Assembly (NCBI RefSeq): GCF_012932495.1
Contig: NZ_JABCNG010000005.1
Location: 372,001 to 436,000 of the forward strand
Length of the DNA: 64,000 nt
Direction of reading: 5' to 3'
Source of the DNA: Novosphingobium sp. SG919
Lineage (GTDB): Bacteria > Pseudomonadota > Alphaproteobacteria > Sphingomonadales > Sphingomonadaceae
Under the pieces are notes generated by a model that was not told the origin of the DNA, made no database searches, and was given only the letters and a program-made list of their open reading frames with translations. Position numbers and translations under genes: made by a program. Below are positions 35,455 to 43,493 of the stretch, piece by piece. How positions within the stretch are numbered: position 1 is the stretch's first letter; the number at the start of each line of letters is the position of its first letter.

Positions 35455-37499
35455 TGCGAAGCCCCCGTCTGCGGCTCGCAGATCTCCGGTCGGGATGGTG
35501 TATTGCCCTCTCTGCTTCCATCTTCTTGGCCAACTCCGCAGCGAGTTCCACGCTCATTGTGAGCAATCCAAAACCAAGTCTGAAAGCGATCGACCTTGCC
35601 CGATTGACTGATCTAGGTCCTTCATCTCCGGGCTCGGGCGAACATATCATAGCTCTATCTCCAGACCGGAGATCGGCTGCGGTTCAAATTAGAACCGCGG
35701 ACCCCTCTGGCAATCGATATCAAATCCAAATTGTGGTCGTTGACCTAACCTCGGCCGCGCCGCCTCGAACGGTTGACGATGGCGGCGATATTTCGCTGCA
35801 ATTCGTCGACGGCATCGGTGGCCGGACGGTCAGTACCGGATATCCGGCTGCCACGCCGCTCATCTGGTCCAGCGACGGGAAGTGGCTCTATTTTCTCAAA
35901 ACGTTGGGCACCATAAGCCAGGTTTGGCGTGCCTCCGTGCGGGGTGGGCATAGCGAAGCTCTCACACATGAACCAGAAGGCGTTGGCGATGTTCTTCTTT
36001 CGTCAGATGGACGGCAGCTGATCTACTCTTCTCGTCGACGTGATCCGTCACTCGCAGCCGCGTTCCAGTCAGAGTCGCTGCAAGGATTTCGCTACGATTC
36101 CCGCTTCATTCCCCTCTTTGATAACGGGCCACAGCAGCGGGTCACGGACACCGTTACGAGAGCGATCGACCTTCCGAATGGCACTGCTCGAGACGCCACA
36201 CCACTCGAAGCGGCCTCTCTCGCAAGAAACTCCAAGGTTGGACGGCGGCGTCCCGAGGCAACATCGGGAACGGGCGAAATCGCTTTCGTTATCGACGCTA
36301 GCCCTCAGCAAGCCACAAGTGAAGATAGAGTCGCCATAAGGCGAGCGGGCGGATCGGTCCAAGTTTGCAGTTCTCCGGAATGTTCAGGGGCATTGAGTCT
36401 CTGGTGGACGAGCGATAGCAGCCGTATCCGGTTCATCCGACGGTATGGCTGGGGCGACGGCGAGATGGCCATCTTTGAGTGGCGACCAGGGGCCGAGCGT
36501 GCGACGCGCCTGTATGTCACATCAGATTTACTCATCGACTGCCAGCCGGTCGACGAACAACTCGTGTGTGCTCGTGAGCGTTCGGCCGATCCGCGGCACA
36601 TTATCATCCTAGATCCAAAAAGCGGCCGGACCAAAGTTGTTTATGATCCCAACCCGGAATTTCATCGATTGGCACTTGGCAGAATCGAGCGCCTCAACTG
36701 GCGCAATGAATTTGGGATAGAGACGTTTGGCGATCTCATATACCCGGTCGGATACGTCCGTGGCCGAACCTACCCACTGATCGTTGTCCAATATATCTCG
36801 AGAGGCTTTCTGAGAGGTGGTGTGGGAGACGAGTTTCCAATCCAGGCTTTCGCTAATAGAGGCTACGCAGTTCTGAGCGTTCAGCGGCCAGTTACGAGGC
36901 TTCGCCCCGGATCAAACGATGACTCCATAGCGCTTGGAAAGTCTGATCTTAAATTGATGGATCGCAGAAATGTACTTTCATCTATTGAAACGGCCGTTTG
37001 GGACCTTGTCCAACGGGGCATCGCGGATCCACGAAAAATTGGCATTACGGGTTTGAGCGATGGATCGTCTACTGTTCAGTTCGCGCTGATTAACAGTTCA
37101 ATGTTCAAGGCGGCGTCTGTAAGTGGGTGTTGCTGGGATCCGTATCAGGATGCGCTCGTCGGGCCCGGAGCTGCCGAGGCGTACCACGAGAGCGGCTGGC
37201 CGACTTTGATCGATTACGACTCTGATTTCTGGTCGCATATGTCCCTCGTTGGAAACGCCCGCAGCATCGCGGCTCCCTTATTGATACAGCAATCCGACGA
37301 TGAGTTTAGAGGGGCGCTTCCAAGTTACATGGCTCTAAAGCAGGCGAAACATCCGGTGGCATTGTATGTCTTTCCAAACGAGCATCACGTAAAATGGCAA
37401 CCGGCACATAGGCTAGCAGCCTATGAGCGAAACCTTCGATGGTTCGATTATTGGCTGAAGGGAATCGGCAATGGACGCGAATGGAAATCTGACAACTAA
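35454..37499 (+). CDS. Lasso peptide isopeptidase (S9 prolyl-oligopeptidase-like, AtxE2 type)
   Basis: The 681-aa protein has a signal peptide (residues 12-30), a beta-propeller domain (about 45-430) and an alpha/beta hydrolase domain with the nucleophile motif GLSDGSS (Ser535). The acid lies in QQSDDEF (Asp615 or 616) and the His in NEHHVKW (His644 or 645). Enzymes of this family, such as AtxE2, cut the isopeptide bond of their cognate lasso peptide, releasing the linear form. It starts on the last base of the receptor stop and ends 12 bp from the cyclase gene on the other strand. The family call rests on the fold plus the cluster. Confidence 0.88.
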   Translation: MRSPRLRLADLRSGWCIALSASIFLANSAASSTLIVSNPKPSLKAIDLARLTDLGPSSPGSGEHIIALSPDRRSAAVQIRTADPSGNRYQIQIVVVDLTSAAPPRTVDDGGDISLQFVDGIGGRTVSTGYPAATPLIWSSDGKWLYFLKTLGTISQVWRASVRGGHSEALTHEPEGVGDVLLSSDGRQLIYSSRRRDPSLAAAFQSESLQGFRYDSRFIPLFDNGPQQRVTDTVTRAIDLPNGTARDATPLEAASLARNSKVGRRRPEATSGTGEIAFVIDASPQQATSEDRVAIRRAGGSVQVCSSPECSGALSLWWTSDSSRIRFIRRYGWGDGEMAIFEWRPGAERATRLYVTSDLLIDCQPVDEQLVCARERSADPRHIIILDPKSGRTKVVYDPNPEFHRLALGRIERLNWRNEFGIETFGDLIYPVGYVRGRTYPLIVVQYISRGFLRGGVGDEFPIQAFANRGYAVLSVQRPVTRLRPGSNDDSIALGKSDLKLMDRRNVLSSIETAVWDLVQRGIADPRKIGITGLSDGSSTVQFALINSSMFKAASVSGCCWDPYQDALVGPGAAEAYHESGWPTLIDYDSDFWSHMSLVGNARSIAAPLLIQQSDDEFRGALPSYMALKQAKHPVALYVFPNEHHVKWQPAHRLAAYERNLRWFDYWLKGIGNGREWKSDN

Positions 37500-37511
37500 C
37501 GGCAAACGCGG

Positions 37512-39275
37512 TCAGACTAACTCGCCATGCGTAGACCGCCAATGCCGTGCCCAGGCTTCTGCGTCGACCAGCGTCAGTAGCCTCGCTACAGTATAGGCGC
37601 GTGTCTGGGGTTCCGCCTCAAACGCCGCTTCGATTGCCCGTCGATCAACGATCCGCTCATTGGCGAGAAGCCCGTCCATCAGCCTATCCTTGATCTCTTC
37701 TCGAAAATGCCGAAATATCTGAAAGCTGAAGCCTTGTGGCCCGCCCTTAGTCCTGCGGTTTATCAAGATCTCCGGAAGTGCCGCACGGAAAGCGCTCCTC
37801 GCGATGGACCTATCAAAACCTTGGTGGCATTGCAGCCAAACAGGGATCTGTAGGCACGTCTCCAATAATGGCTGCGACGCAAGCGGATGAAAAACCGGAA
37901 TACCGTCACGCTCGCGGTATGCATCAAGCGAGTGATGCATGCGAATGAGCATTGCGATGTGAGCAGCTTTGCCCGGAAGCCTGTATTTTCCCGTGGCTTC
38001 AAGCCAAGGATGATTCGCTGGATTTAAAGCTAACTCCTCTGTGATCTCCTCGCTTAAGAAATCAAGCTCGGGCCTCCAGACGTATCCTTCGGCTGATCGC
38101 TGAATCGCACGAATTCCGTGCAGAATAACCTTGCCGCCGTTCTCACCTGTTAACGTCGAGATATCGCTAACCGTCTTTAAGAGCCCGTACGACCAGCCGC
38201 TGCACCGAAAGCGATCCGCCAACGGGCGCGCCGAATGGCTCATGTAAAAGACGTTGTCGCCTCCGTTGCCTGTGAAGATTGATTGTGCGCCGACCTGCTT
38301 CGCGGCGCGCAGCATGGCCGCATCATATGCGCGTGAATCTGGTCGACCAAACGGCACTGCGAGGTGCCGGACCGACGACAGGTCTAGATCGACATCTTCA
38401 AGACTATATCTCTCCTCGAGAAGCGGATGACCCAGATGGGACGCGAGCGCGCGTGAATATGGTCGCTCGTCCCCTAGTGGATCTTCGGTCACCATCGTTA
38501 CGCAAGCAAAGTCGCTACCAGACGATTGGAGACAGGATGCCACGATCGACGAGTCGAGGCCCCCAGAAACCCCTAGGATAGACCGGCCGCCAACTTTGGA
38601 CCATGCGCTAACGCAGAGCTGCGTCGAGCGGTGGAGCCTTTCGGTGTACTCCTCGACCGAGCAATCTCCCTGCTGTTGCACAAAGTGCCACGGGTTCCAG
38701 CGCGATTGCGCCGATATCTGTCGATCAAGAACCCTCAAGCTGGATCCCGGCAAGACTTGCCGTACTCCTTCGAGCGCCGTGCGTTCCTCCGGCAAACCGC
38801 CAAGGCCGAGCACCCGAGCGAGCTGTGGTCGATCGATCTCCACCGCTCTGCCAGTCGCGGCGAAGATCATCGATGGATCGGAAGCTAATACGAGCTCATC
38901 TCGCGATGCCGTGTAATAGCAGGGCAGAGCACCGGAAGGATCTCGGAGCACCACGAGCCCTCGCGGCGATCGAATGACGGCGATGTAGCAGCCCCAAAAC
39001 CGATCGAATATGTGCTGGCCGAGCGTACGCTCGATTGCCTCGATGTCATTAGGCTCGAAGCGGGAGATGGGCTCGGGGGCCCCATGGCGGTGGAACAATG
39101 AACCAACGACGAATCCGGCACCATCTGGAAATGCGATCAGCGCTGCCGGGTCGTCGACGGCAAGCATTGAATGAGCCGCGATCTGATACCGTTGGAGCGT
39201 CGTAGAAGGCACTCCATCGAGGGAACGAGCAGGTTGCGTGTCGCAGCTCAATCTCGCTAGGAAAGCTAGGCTCAC
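37512..39275 (-). CDS. Lasso peptide macrolactam synthetase (cyclase, protein C; asparagine synthase-like)
   Basis: The 587-aa protein has an N-terminal region like the glutaminase half of asparagine synthetase but without the Cys2 nucleophile. The synthetase half follows, with the PP-loop ILGVSGGLDSSIVAS (SGGLDSS at 237-243) and TGNGGDNVFY. In lasso biosynthesis this enzyme adenylates a side-chain Asp or Glu of the precursor core and joins it to the free N-terminus. Its start overlaps the B gene by 4 bp (ATGA). It converges on the isopeptidase. Confidence 0.92.
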   Translation of the reverse strand: MSLAFLARLSCDTQPARSLDGVPSTTLQRYQIAAHSMLAVDDPAALIAFPDGAGFVVGSLFHRHGAPEPISRFEPNDIEAIERTLGQHIFDRFWGCYIAVIRSPRGLVVLRDPSGALPCYYTASRDELVLASDPSMIFAATGRAVEIDRPQLARVLGLGGLPEERTALEGVRQVLPGSSLRVLDRQISAQSRWNPWHFVQQQGDCSVEEYTERLHRSTQLCVSAWSKVGGRSILGVSGGLDSSIVASCLQSSGSDFACVTMVTEDPLGDERPYSRALASHLGHPLLEERYSLEDVDLDLSSVRHLAVPFGRPDSRAYDAAMLRAAKQVGAQSIFTGNGGDNVFYMSHSARPLADRFRCSGWSYGLLKTVSDISTLTGENGGKVILHGIRAIQRSAEGYVWRPELDFLSEEITEELALNPANHPWLEATGKYRLPGKAAHIAMLIRMHHSLDAYRERDGIPVFHPLASQPLLETCLQIPVWLQCHQGFDRSIARSAFRAALPEILINRRTKGGPQGFSFQIFRHFREEIKDRLMDGLLANERIVDRRAIEAAFEAEPQTRAYTVARLLTLVDAEAWARHWRSTHGELV

Positions 39276-39946
39276 CGCACCACCAGAATCGGTGAGTAGT
39301 TATCGATCTGACCGCAAGAGTCGTTCAGTACGGTGCCCTTATACTGTACCCACGCATGTGCGGAGAAAGGTTCTGATCTAACTCCAATATACAAATCCGC
39401 GAGGAATCCGCGTGCACGGAGGACCGAGAACATTGCCAGAGACCGGATTAAGCATCGGTTTGTTCGGCCTAGGATCAGCGCTGAACGACCAAACGCCGCC
39501 ACCCAGCGATCGAGCTCAAGGTCCGTCCCGTAACCATCATTTTGCTTGTTCCGCTTCCGTATCGATGCTCGCGCGAGCACCGAATGGAGCGGAAAAATCC
39601 TTAGCCTCAGTAAGGAAACCACTTCGGAAGAAACGGCGACCAGAAGCGGCCACAACTTAAAGGGGGCGCGATTGCGGCCACCGGAGTCGCGCATCGGAGG
39701 CTCGAAATCTTCGGCGCCAAACCTATGATTATTGTCGAGCGCCTCTAACAAATACCCGGCGTTGATAAGTGAAGCCAAAGCTGCCTCAGCCCCGACGAAA
39801 GCCTCGCCATTCTGGGCCACAAGTCTTCTGAAGGTGGCCGTACCGCGCGAGGGCAGCGCGAAGTATCGGTTCTCAGGTAGGTCGAGAAAGATCACTTCCT
39901 GTCCTACGATGCAATAATAGAGCCCTTCTTTCAGTCGGTAACGCAT
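39272..39946 (-). CDS. Lasso leader peptidase with fused RRE domain (protein B)
   Basis: The ATG at 39946 is preceded by GGGGCGG; residues further upstream belong to the precursor region and are non-coding in this frame. The 224-aa product has an N-terminal PqqD-like recognition element (about 1-75, FLDLPENRYFALPSRGTATF) that binds the leader. The C-terminal transglutaminase-like cysteine protease (about 100-224) has Cys165 (RTNRCLIRSL), His197 (SAHAWV) and Asp209 (VLND). It removes the leader ahead of cyclisation. The one-protein B fits proteobacterial lasso clusters. Confidence 0.92.
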   Translation of the reverse strand: MRYRLKEGLYYCIVGQEVIFLDLPENRYFALPSRGTATFRRLVAQNGEAFVGAEAALASLINAGYLLEALDNNHRFGAEDFEPPMRDSGGRNRAPFKLWPLLVAVSSEVVSLLRLRIFPLHSVLARASIRKRNKQNDGYGTDLELDRWVAAFGRSALILGRTNRCLIRSLAMFSVLRARGFLADLYIGVRSEPFSAHAWVQYKGTVLNDSCGQIDNYSPILVVR

Positions 39947-39963
39947 GGGTCCGCCCCTTTGGT

Positions 39964-39995
39964 GATGGCGCGCGCCGCTCGCGGCGCGCGCCATC
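39964..39995 (-). promoter_or_regulatory. Perfect 14-bp hairpin between lasso precursor and B genes
   Basis: GATGGCGCGCGCCG (39964-39977) and its exact reverse complement (39982-39995) are separated by CTCG. In the minus-strand transcript the hairpin sits 4 bases after the precursor stop and 18 bases before the B start. No T run follows, so it is more likely an attenuator or mRNA-stability element that raises the precursor level over the enzymes than a full terminator. Confidence 0.75.
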
Positions 39996-39998
39996 GAC

Positions 39999-40139
39999 TC
40001 AATCGTCTTCCAGACCGATCCCATTGGGCTGGCGCTGAAGGAAGGTGTCGTCGCCGCTGTTCGCGCCACCCTTCGTCTCGGCAAGCACCGAGCCAAGGTC
40101 GACCAGCTTGTCGACAATGCGATCGTGATCACGCTCCAT
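39999..40139 (-). CDS. Lasso peptide precursor (protein A)
   Basis: The 46-residue precursor starts at an ATG preceded by GGAGA. The leader is 23 residues and ends ...VLAETK, with the hallmark Thr at position -2. The core starts with Gly: ring segment GGANSGDD, then tail TFLQRQPNGIGLEDD. Asp8 is the most likely ring-closing acid (8-membered ring), with Asp7 as alternative. The DD ending resembles other sphingomonad lasso peptides. The gene lies directly upstream of B and C. I do not recognise this core among named lasso peptides. Confidence 0.88.
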   Translation of the reverse strand: MERDHDRIVDKLVDLGSVLAETKGGANSGDDTFLQRQPNGIGLEDD

Positions 40140-40223
40140 GACAGTTCTCCAGTTCATCAACCGCGAGAAGTCGCGGCGGGACAAATCTAGCTTGGCCGAA
40201 TAGGATGGTGGTGGAGATATATC

Positions 40224-40236
40224 GCGACAACTTGGC
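40224..40236 (-). promoter_or_regulatory. Shared 13-bp motif upstream of the lasso precursor gene
   Basis: Read on the minus strand, GCCAAGTTGTCGC lies about 85-97 bp ahead of the precursor start, in the 171-bp gap 40140-40310. The identical 13 bp occurs at 41458-41470 near the XRE gene start; over 21 bp the two agree at 18 positions. This is a candidate operator for one of the two regulators. Confidence 0.5.
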
Positions 40237-40310
40237 GCAGTATTTTACGGCCCGCCGTTGAGCGCGCCTTCCGTCGCCGAAGTACTGAGTAAGCTATTGA
40301 GAATCCGGCC

Positions 40311-40946
40311 TTATAGCGCCGGGTTTTCGCCTTGCATGATCCGACGTTGATGATCGATTTTCCTCGCGTGGTACGCCTCAACCCGTCGCCGCGTTGCTTT
40401 ATGTAGGCTCTCGACCTCCATATTCAAAAATAGAGCCAACTCTCTGGCCGCGCTCAGCCGGCCTGCAGCATCCAAGATCCGACTATAGTGGAGACGCTCA
40501 TTTAACCTGCGCACGTGGGAAGAAGCGACGTCATTCCCCGCTGTTGCAGCTATCGATGAGAATATTTCTGTTGTTCGACGCGCGATGTCCAGTGCCGATG
40601 TCCCTATGCCAAGGGGGACGAACGGCTGCAACGCTTGGCGAACAACCGACTCTTTCACTGTCGTCAACAACGCGATTAGAAGCCGCTTATGCAAATCTAA
40701 GAGCAGAATAACCTGATCGGGCCTGAGGACGGGCACGAGAAATCCACCGTCACCGTGATGGGTGAGAAGCCCCTCGCCGACCATGATGAACGCCGCCTCG
40801 CGCACCGGTGTCTTGCTCGAGCGATGACGGGTTGCAAGCTCTTGAATATCGATACGCCTCCCTGGCACGAAATGGCCGGCGAGATAATCCTCCTTGAGGC
40901 CTTCGTACACGCGTTCGTGGAGCGGGGGATCCATCGCGGACATCAT
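40311..40946 (-). CDS. GntR family transcriptional regulator
   Basis: Start set at the ATG 40946, which overlaps the XRE stop (ATGATG); 40943 is equally possible. The 211-aa protein has the GntR winged helix (ERVYEGLKEDYLAGHFVPGR then IQELATRHRSSKTPVREAA, about 13-50) and a helical effector domain of FadR/FCD type. It lies upstream of the lasso precursor on the same strand, and GntR regulators are seen in other lasso clusters. It is likely to control this one. Confidence 0.85.
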   Translation of the reverse strand: MMSAMDPPLHERVYEGLKEDYLAGHFVPGRRIDIQELATRHRSSKTPVREAAFIMVGEGLLTHHGDGGFLVPVLRPDQVILLLDLHKRLLIALLTTVKESVVRQALQPFVPLGIGTSALDIARRTTEIFSSIAATAGNDVASSHVRRLNERLHYSRILDAAGRLSAARELALFLNMEVESLHKATRRRVEAYHARKIDHQRRIMQGENPAL

Positions 40947-41362
40947 AGACCTGCAGCCTCTGCAACAGCCGTGGTTTGCCATGCGGGGGTCAGAGCCTGG
41001 GTTAGATGGTCGAGGTTGCGCTGAGCGATGAGCTCGATGCACATCCGCTCAAGATCGCTGAGATCGCCCATCGCCAGTTGGCGCGGAAAGCACATCTTCT
41101 GGCCGGCGAACAGAAGGGGGATCAGGATGTGCCCCGTCGAAAGACCCAGGCGATAGGCGCAGGCGAGATGGTCATCGAGGCGCGAGCGGGGATTGCCGCC
41201 TTCGATTTCGCGAAGCCAGCGAACGCCCATACCAAGCTCGCGCGCCAGATCGCGTTGCGTCAGGCGCCTTTTCTTCCGTGCCTCTTCAATTTGTCGTCCC
41301 GACTGCACTTTGACGTACAGGATTGGGCTTTCGGCAACGGAAGTCGCTAAACATTGCGACAT
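40943..41362 (-). CDS. XRE family helix-turn-helix regulator
   Basis: The 139-aa protein starts at an ATG after AAGGAGAC. Its N-terminal half contains GRQIEEARKKRRLTQRDLAR and ELGMGVRWLREIEGGNPRSR (about 22-61), the Cro/C1-type helix-turn-helix. The C-terminal half is helical and unknown. It is coupled to the GntR gene by a 4-bp overlap. The upstream 111 bp contains several inverted repeats, fitting autoregulation. Confidence 0.85.
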   Translation of the reverse strand: MSQCLATSVAESPILYVKVQSGRQIEEARKKRRLTQRDLARELGMGVRWLREIEGGNPRSRLDDHLACAYRLGLSTGHILIPLLFAGQKMCFPRQLAMGDLSDLERMCIELIAQRNLDHLTQALTPAWQTTAVAEAAGL

Positions 41363-41420
41363 GTCCGCGTCTCCTTACGGGAGATACCGCCCGCCAAGGC
41401 AATTCCGTAAGTCGAATGTT

Positions 41421-41470
41421 ATGGTGTACTTACCACCATCGTCAAGACACAACCTCAGCCAAGTTGTCGC
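41421..41470. promoter_or_regulatory. Operator-like sequences ahead of the XRE gene
   Basis: ATGGTG and CACCAT (41421-41426, 41434-41439) are inverted around a 7-base spacer. The motif GCCAAGTTGTCGC follows at 41458-41470, repeating the one ahead of the lasso precursor. CTTACGG/CCGTAAG arms also flank this region nearer the start. These make good candidates for XRE or GntR binding sites. Confidence 0.45.
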
Positions 41471-41473
41471 AAT

Positions 41474-41923
41474 TTACCCAGCAAGATCATGAACCTCGCC
41501 GGCAGCCGGTGTTCGTGCTCCCGACTGCAAAGCGCGGTCAAATGCGCTCATCAGGTCTGATTTTCCCGCTTTCGGCACCTGGATCAGCGCCAGCAGATAA
41601 ATGGTGCCGAGATGCGGCTGCCGCCCGTCTTGCGATATCTCCTGCACCCGTTCGGTAATGCTGGTCGCAATATCCCATAGCCGGTTGGACGCCCCCACAT
41701 GGTGCTCCTCGGCGCCGCCCAGACAATCCAGCTCGTGAACTTGCATCTGCTCGATGATTTCGCTGGTCGGCAATGTGCTAAGGTATTCGACTGCTACATG
41801 TAAGGTCGTGCCCCACGCTATCAGTGAACGGGTGACGCGAATCAAGTGACAGTGCGAGTCGATAAGAACGTCGAGACCTGCCGGCGAAAGCCGGAGCTTG
41901 AAGCTGCGTCGAGCTCGGGCCAT
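41474..41923 (-). CDS. Hypothetical protein, 149 aa
   Basis: A strong ribosome site (AGGAGAAGGAG) precedes the ATG at 41923. The protein is mostly helical with no signal peptide, membrane segment or known motif. It lies between the lasso regulators and the transfer operon, on the regulators' strand, and follows the 41944-42270 frame by 20 bp. The function is unknown. Confidence 0.6.
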   Translation of the reverse strand: MARARRSFKLRLSPAGLDVLIDSHCHLIRVTRSLIAWGTTLHVAVEYLSTLPTSEIIEQMQVHELDCLGGAEEHHVGASNRLWDIATSITERVQEISQDGRQPHLGTIYLLALIQVPKAGKSDLMSAFDRALQSGARTPAAGEVHDLAG

Positions 41924-41943
41924 CGCTCCTTCTCCTGCCAGAA

Positions 41944-42270
41944 CTACTGGCGTTTGAGCCGCCCGGTTGGCCGAGCGGGTGCTTTTACACGACCAACCGA
42001 GGCAAAAGCGGCATTATAGTGCCGCTTTTGCTCAAACCTGTTCTTTTGAACGCTTGCGGGGATCATTTGGTCACTTCCGTCCTCTAGAAGCTTTGTTTCA
42101 CCGATTCGGCACTTCAGTGCCCTCCCTATTGCGGCGGTCATCCCCGATCGCCATGCCTCGAGGCGTACCGGATCGGCGGCCTCCCAGGATTTCAAGTCCA
42201 GGCCTTCTGCCCGGCGCATCCAAACCCCGAACCCGAGCGCCGCGCGGCGCCACGAGGAGACATGTGCCAT
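41944..42270 (-). CDS. Doubtful hypothetical protein, 108 aa
   Basis: The frame starts at a CATG shared with the divergent ATG at 42269, so both cannot easily be used at once. A weak GGAAAG precedes it. Composition is protein-like (GLDLKSWEAADPVRLEAWRS), but its 3' part spans a perfect 12-bp hairpin. It may start later, at 42219. Kept as a low-confidence gene. Confidence 0.35.
   Translation of the reverse strand: MAHVSSWRRAALGFGVWMRRAEGLDLKSWEAADPVRLEAWRSGMTAAIGRALKCRIGETKLLEDGSDQMIPASVQKNRFEQKRHYNAAFASVGRVKAPARPTGRLKRQ
42002..42031. repeat. Perfect 12-bp stem-loop upstream of the transfer operon
   Basis: GCAAAAGCGGCA (42002-42013) and TGCCGCTTTTGC (42020-42031) form a perfect stem with loop TTATAG. 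The A-rich 5' arm and T-rich 3' arm make it symmetric in both directions, like a bidirectional terminator or a small interspersed repeat. It lies 230 bp ahead of the first transfer gene. Confidence 0.6.
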
Positions 42271-42568
42271 GGACTTTCCATGCTCGTTGCCGATGCTTGC
42301 CGGAGCGCTGGTGCTCTGCGTGGGTGCGACGCCGGCCAGCGCTCAGACCTATCGTCCAGACGCTGAAGGCTATCCCTGCGCTCGCCACGGCGAGCTTGCC
42401 ATCGTCCAGGACGACCTCGGCTTTTCGATCCGGCAGAAGGTTGCCCGCCCCGTGGCGCCCGTCACTTCCACCGCAATCAAGATCGGCAATTCGCTCACCC
42501 TCGACAGCCGTCTTTTCGCGCACACCTCCCTCGCTCAATCGGAGTCCACCCATGTCACGCAGCGCTAA
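42269..42568 (+). CDS. Small secreted protein at the head of the transfer operon
   Basis: The ATG at 42269 follows GAGGAGA. The 99-aa protein has a signal peptide (hydrophobic to VGATPASA, cleavage near residue 25) and a short mature part with one Cys (YPCARHGELAIVQDD). It overlaps the DsbC-like gene by 17 bp, so it is likely part of the transfer operon. No family is recognised. Confidence 0.6.
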   Translation: MDFPCSLPMLAGALVLCVGATPASAQTYRPDAEGYPCARHGELAIVQDDLGFSIRQKVARPVAPVTSTAIKIGNSLTLDSRLFAHTSLAQSESTHVTQR

Positions 42569-43316
42569 GCTGATTGCAGCAGCGCTGCTCTGCGCAACAG
42601 CGCCGGCCTTCGCTCAGGACAGCGGCACGGAGCCGCTCACTGCCGCAGCGGAGGAGGCCCAGCGCCAGTTGCACCAGACCTTCACGAACCTGACGTTCGA
42701 GGACTTCGGTCCGGCGCCTATCAAGGGCCCAATATATCAGGCAATCGCCGGCGGACGAGTCATCTATTACGCGCCCGAAAGCCAGCATCTCCTCTTCGCG
42801 GCGATCTACGACAAGAACGGCGTCAATCTGACGGCACTTGCCCAGGACGCGAGCGCAAGGAAGCGCATTGGTGCCATCGATCCCGCTAGGGCGCTGATGA
42901 TCGGACCGGCCGGCGCGCCGAAGGTGATCGAGTTCACCGATCCCGACTGCCCCTATTGCCAGGCGCTCGAGCGCTTCTGGCTAGCGAAGGAAGCCGAAGG
43001 GAAGCCTGTCCAACGTCTCGTCTATTTCGTCAGTGGCATTCACCCGCAGGCGGCCGCGAAGGCCGAGCATATCCTGTGCTCTCCTGACCCACAGGCGACG
43101 TTCAAGGCCATCTATGCCGGAGCGCAGCCCACGGCCCTTCTCAAGTGCCGGGCCGGCGCGGAGAAGGTTGCCGACGACGCGGATACGGTCCGCAAGATGG
43201 GGGTGTCGGGCACGCCGACGCTGTTCGTCGATGGAAAGCTGGTGTCCGGCTTCCAGCAGGCCGAACTCCAAGCCTTCCTCGACACCCAGGCCCACAAGCC
43301 ACGGCCCAGCCCCTGA
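42552..43316 (+). CDS. DsbC-like periplasmic disulfide isomerase of the transfer system
   Basis: The ATG at 42552 opens a signal peptide (MSRSAKLIAAALLCATAPAFA). The 254-aa protein has a DsbC-type N-terminal dimerisation region and a thioredoxin fold with the active site DPDCPYC near residue 138. VSGTPTLFVDGKLVSGF carries the cis-Pro loop. F-type systems use such proteins (TrbB/DsbC role) to fold the Cys-rich TraN, TraU and TraH. It is placed at the start of the operon, ahead of the pilin. Confidence 0.88.
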   Translation: MSRSAKLIAAALLCATAPAFAQDSGTEPLTAAAEEAQRQLHQTFTNLTFEDFGPAPIKGPIYQAIAGGRVIYYAPESQHLLFAAIYDKNGVNLTALAQDASARKRIGAIDPARALMIGPAGAPKVIEFTDPDCPYCQALERFWLAKEAEGKPVQRLVYFVSGIHPQAAAKAEHILCSPDPQATFKAIYAGAQPTALLKCRAGAEKVADDADTVRKMGVSGTPTLFVDGKLVSGFQQAELQAFLDTQAHKPRPSP

Positions 43317-43493
43317 GGGGCTACCCGAAGCGATTTTGGCGGACCCTGCGCGCGCGCGCCACGCCGCCCGGGACCGGAATGCCGGCGGGAGCGCGCCTCC
43401 AGGGGCCGTCCAGCGCAGCCGTCGGCCGGACTCGACCACCGATCGGTACCGGCAAGCATGATCCGGACGGCTCCGACTGCAAGGAGACTGACT

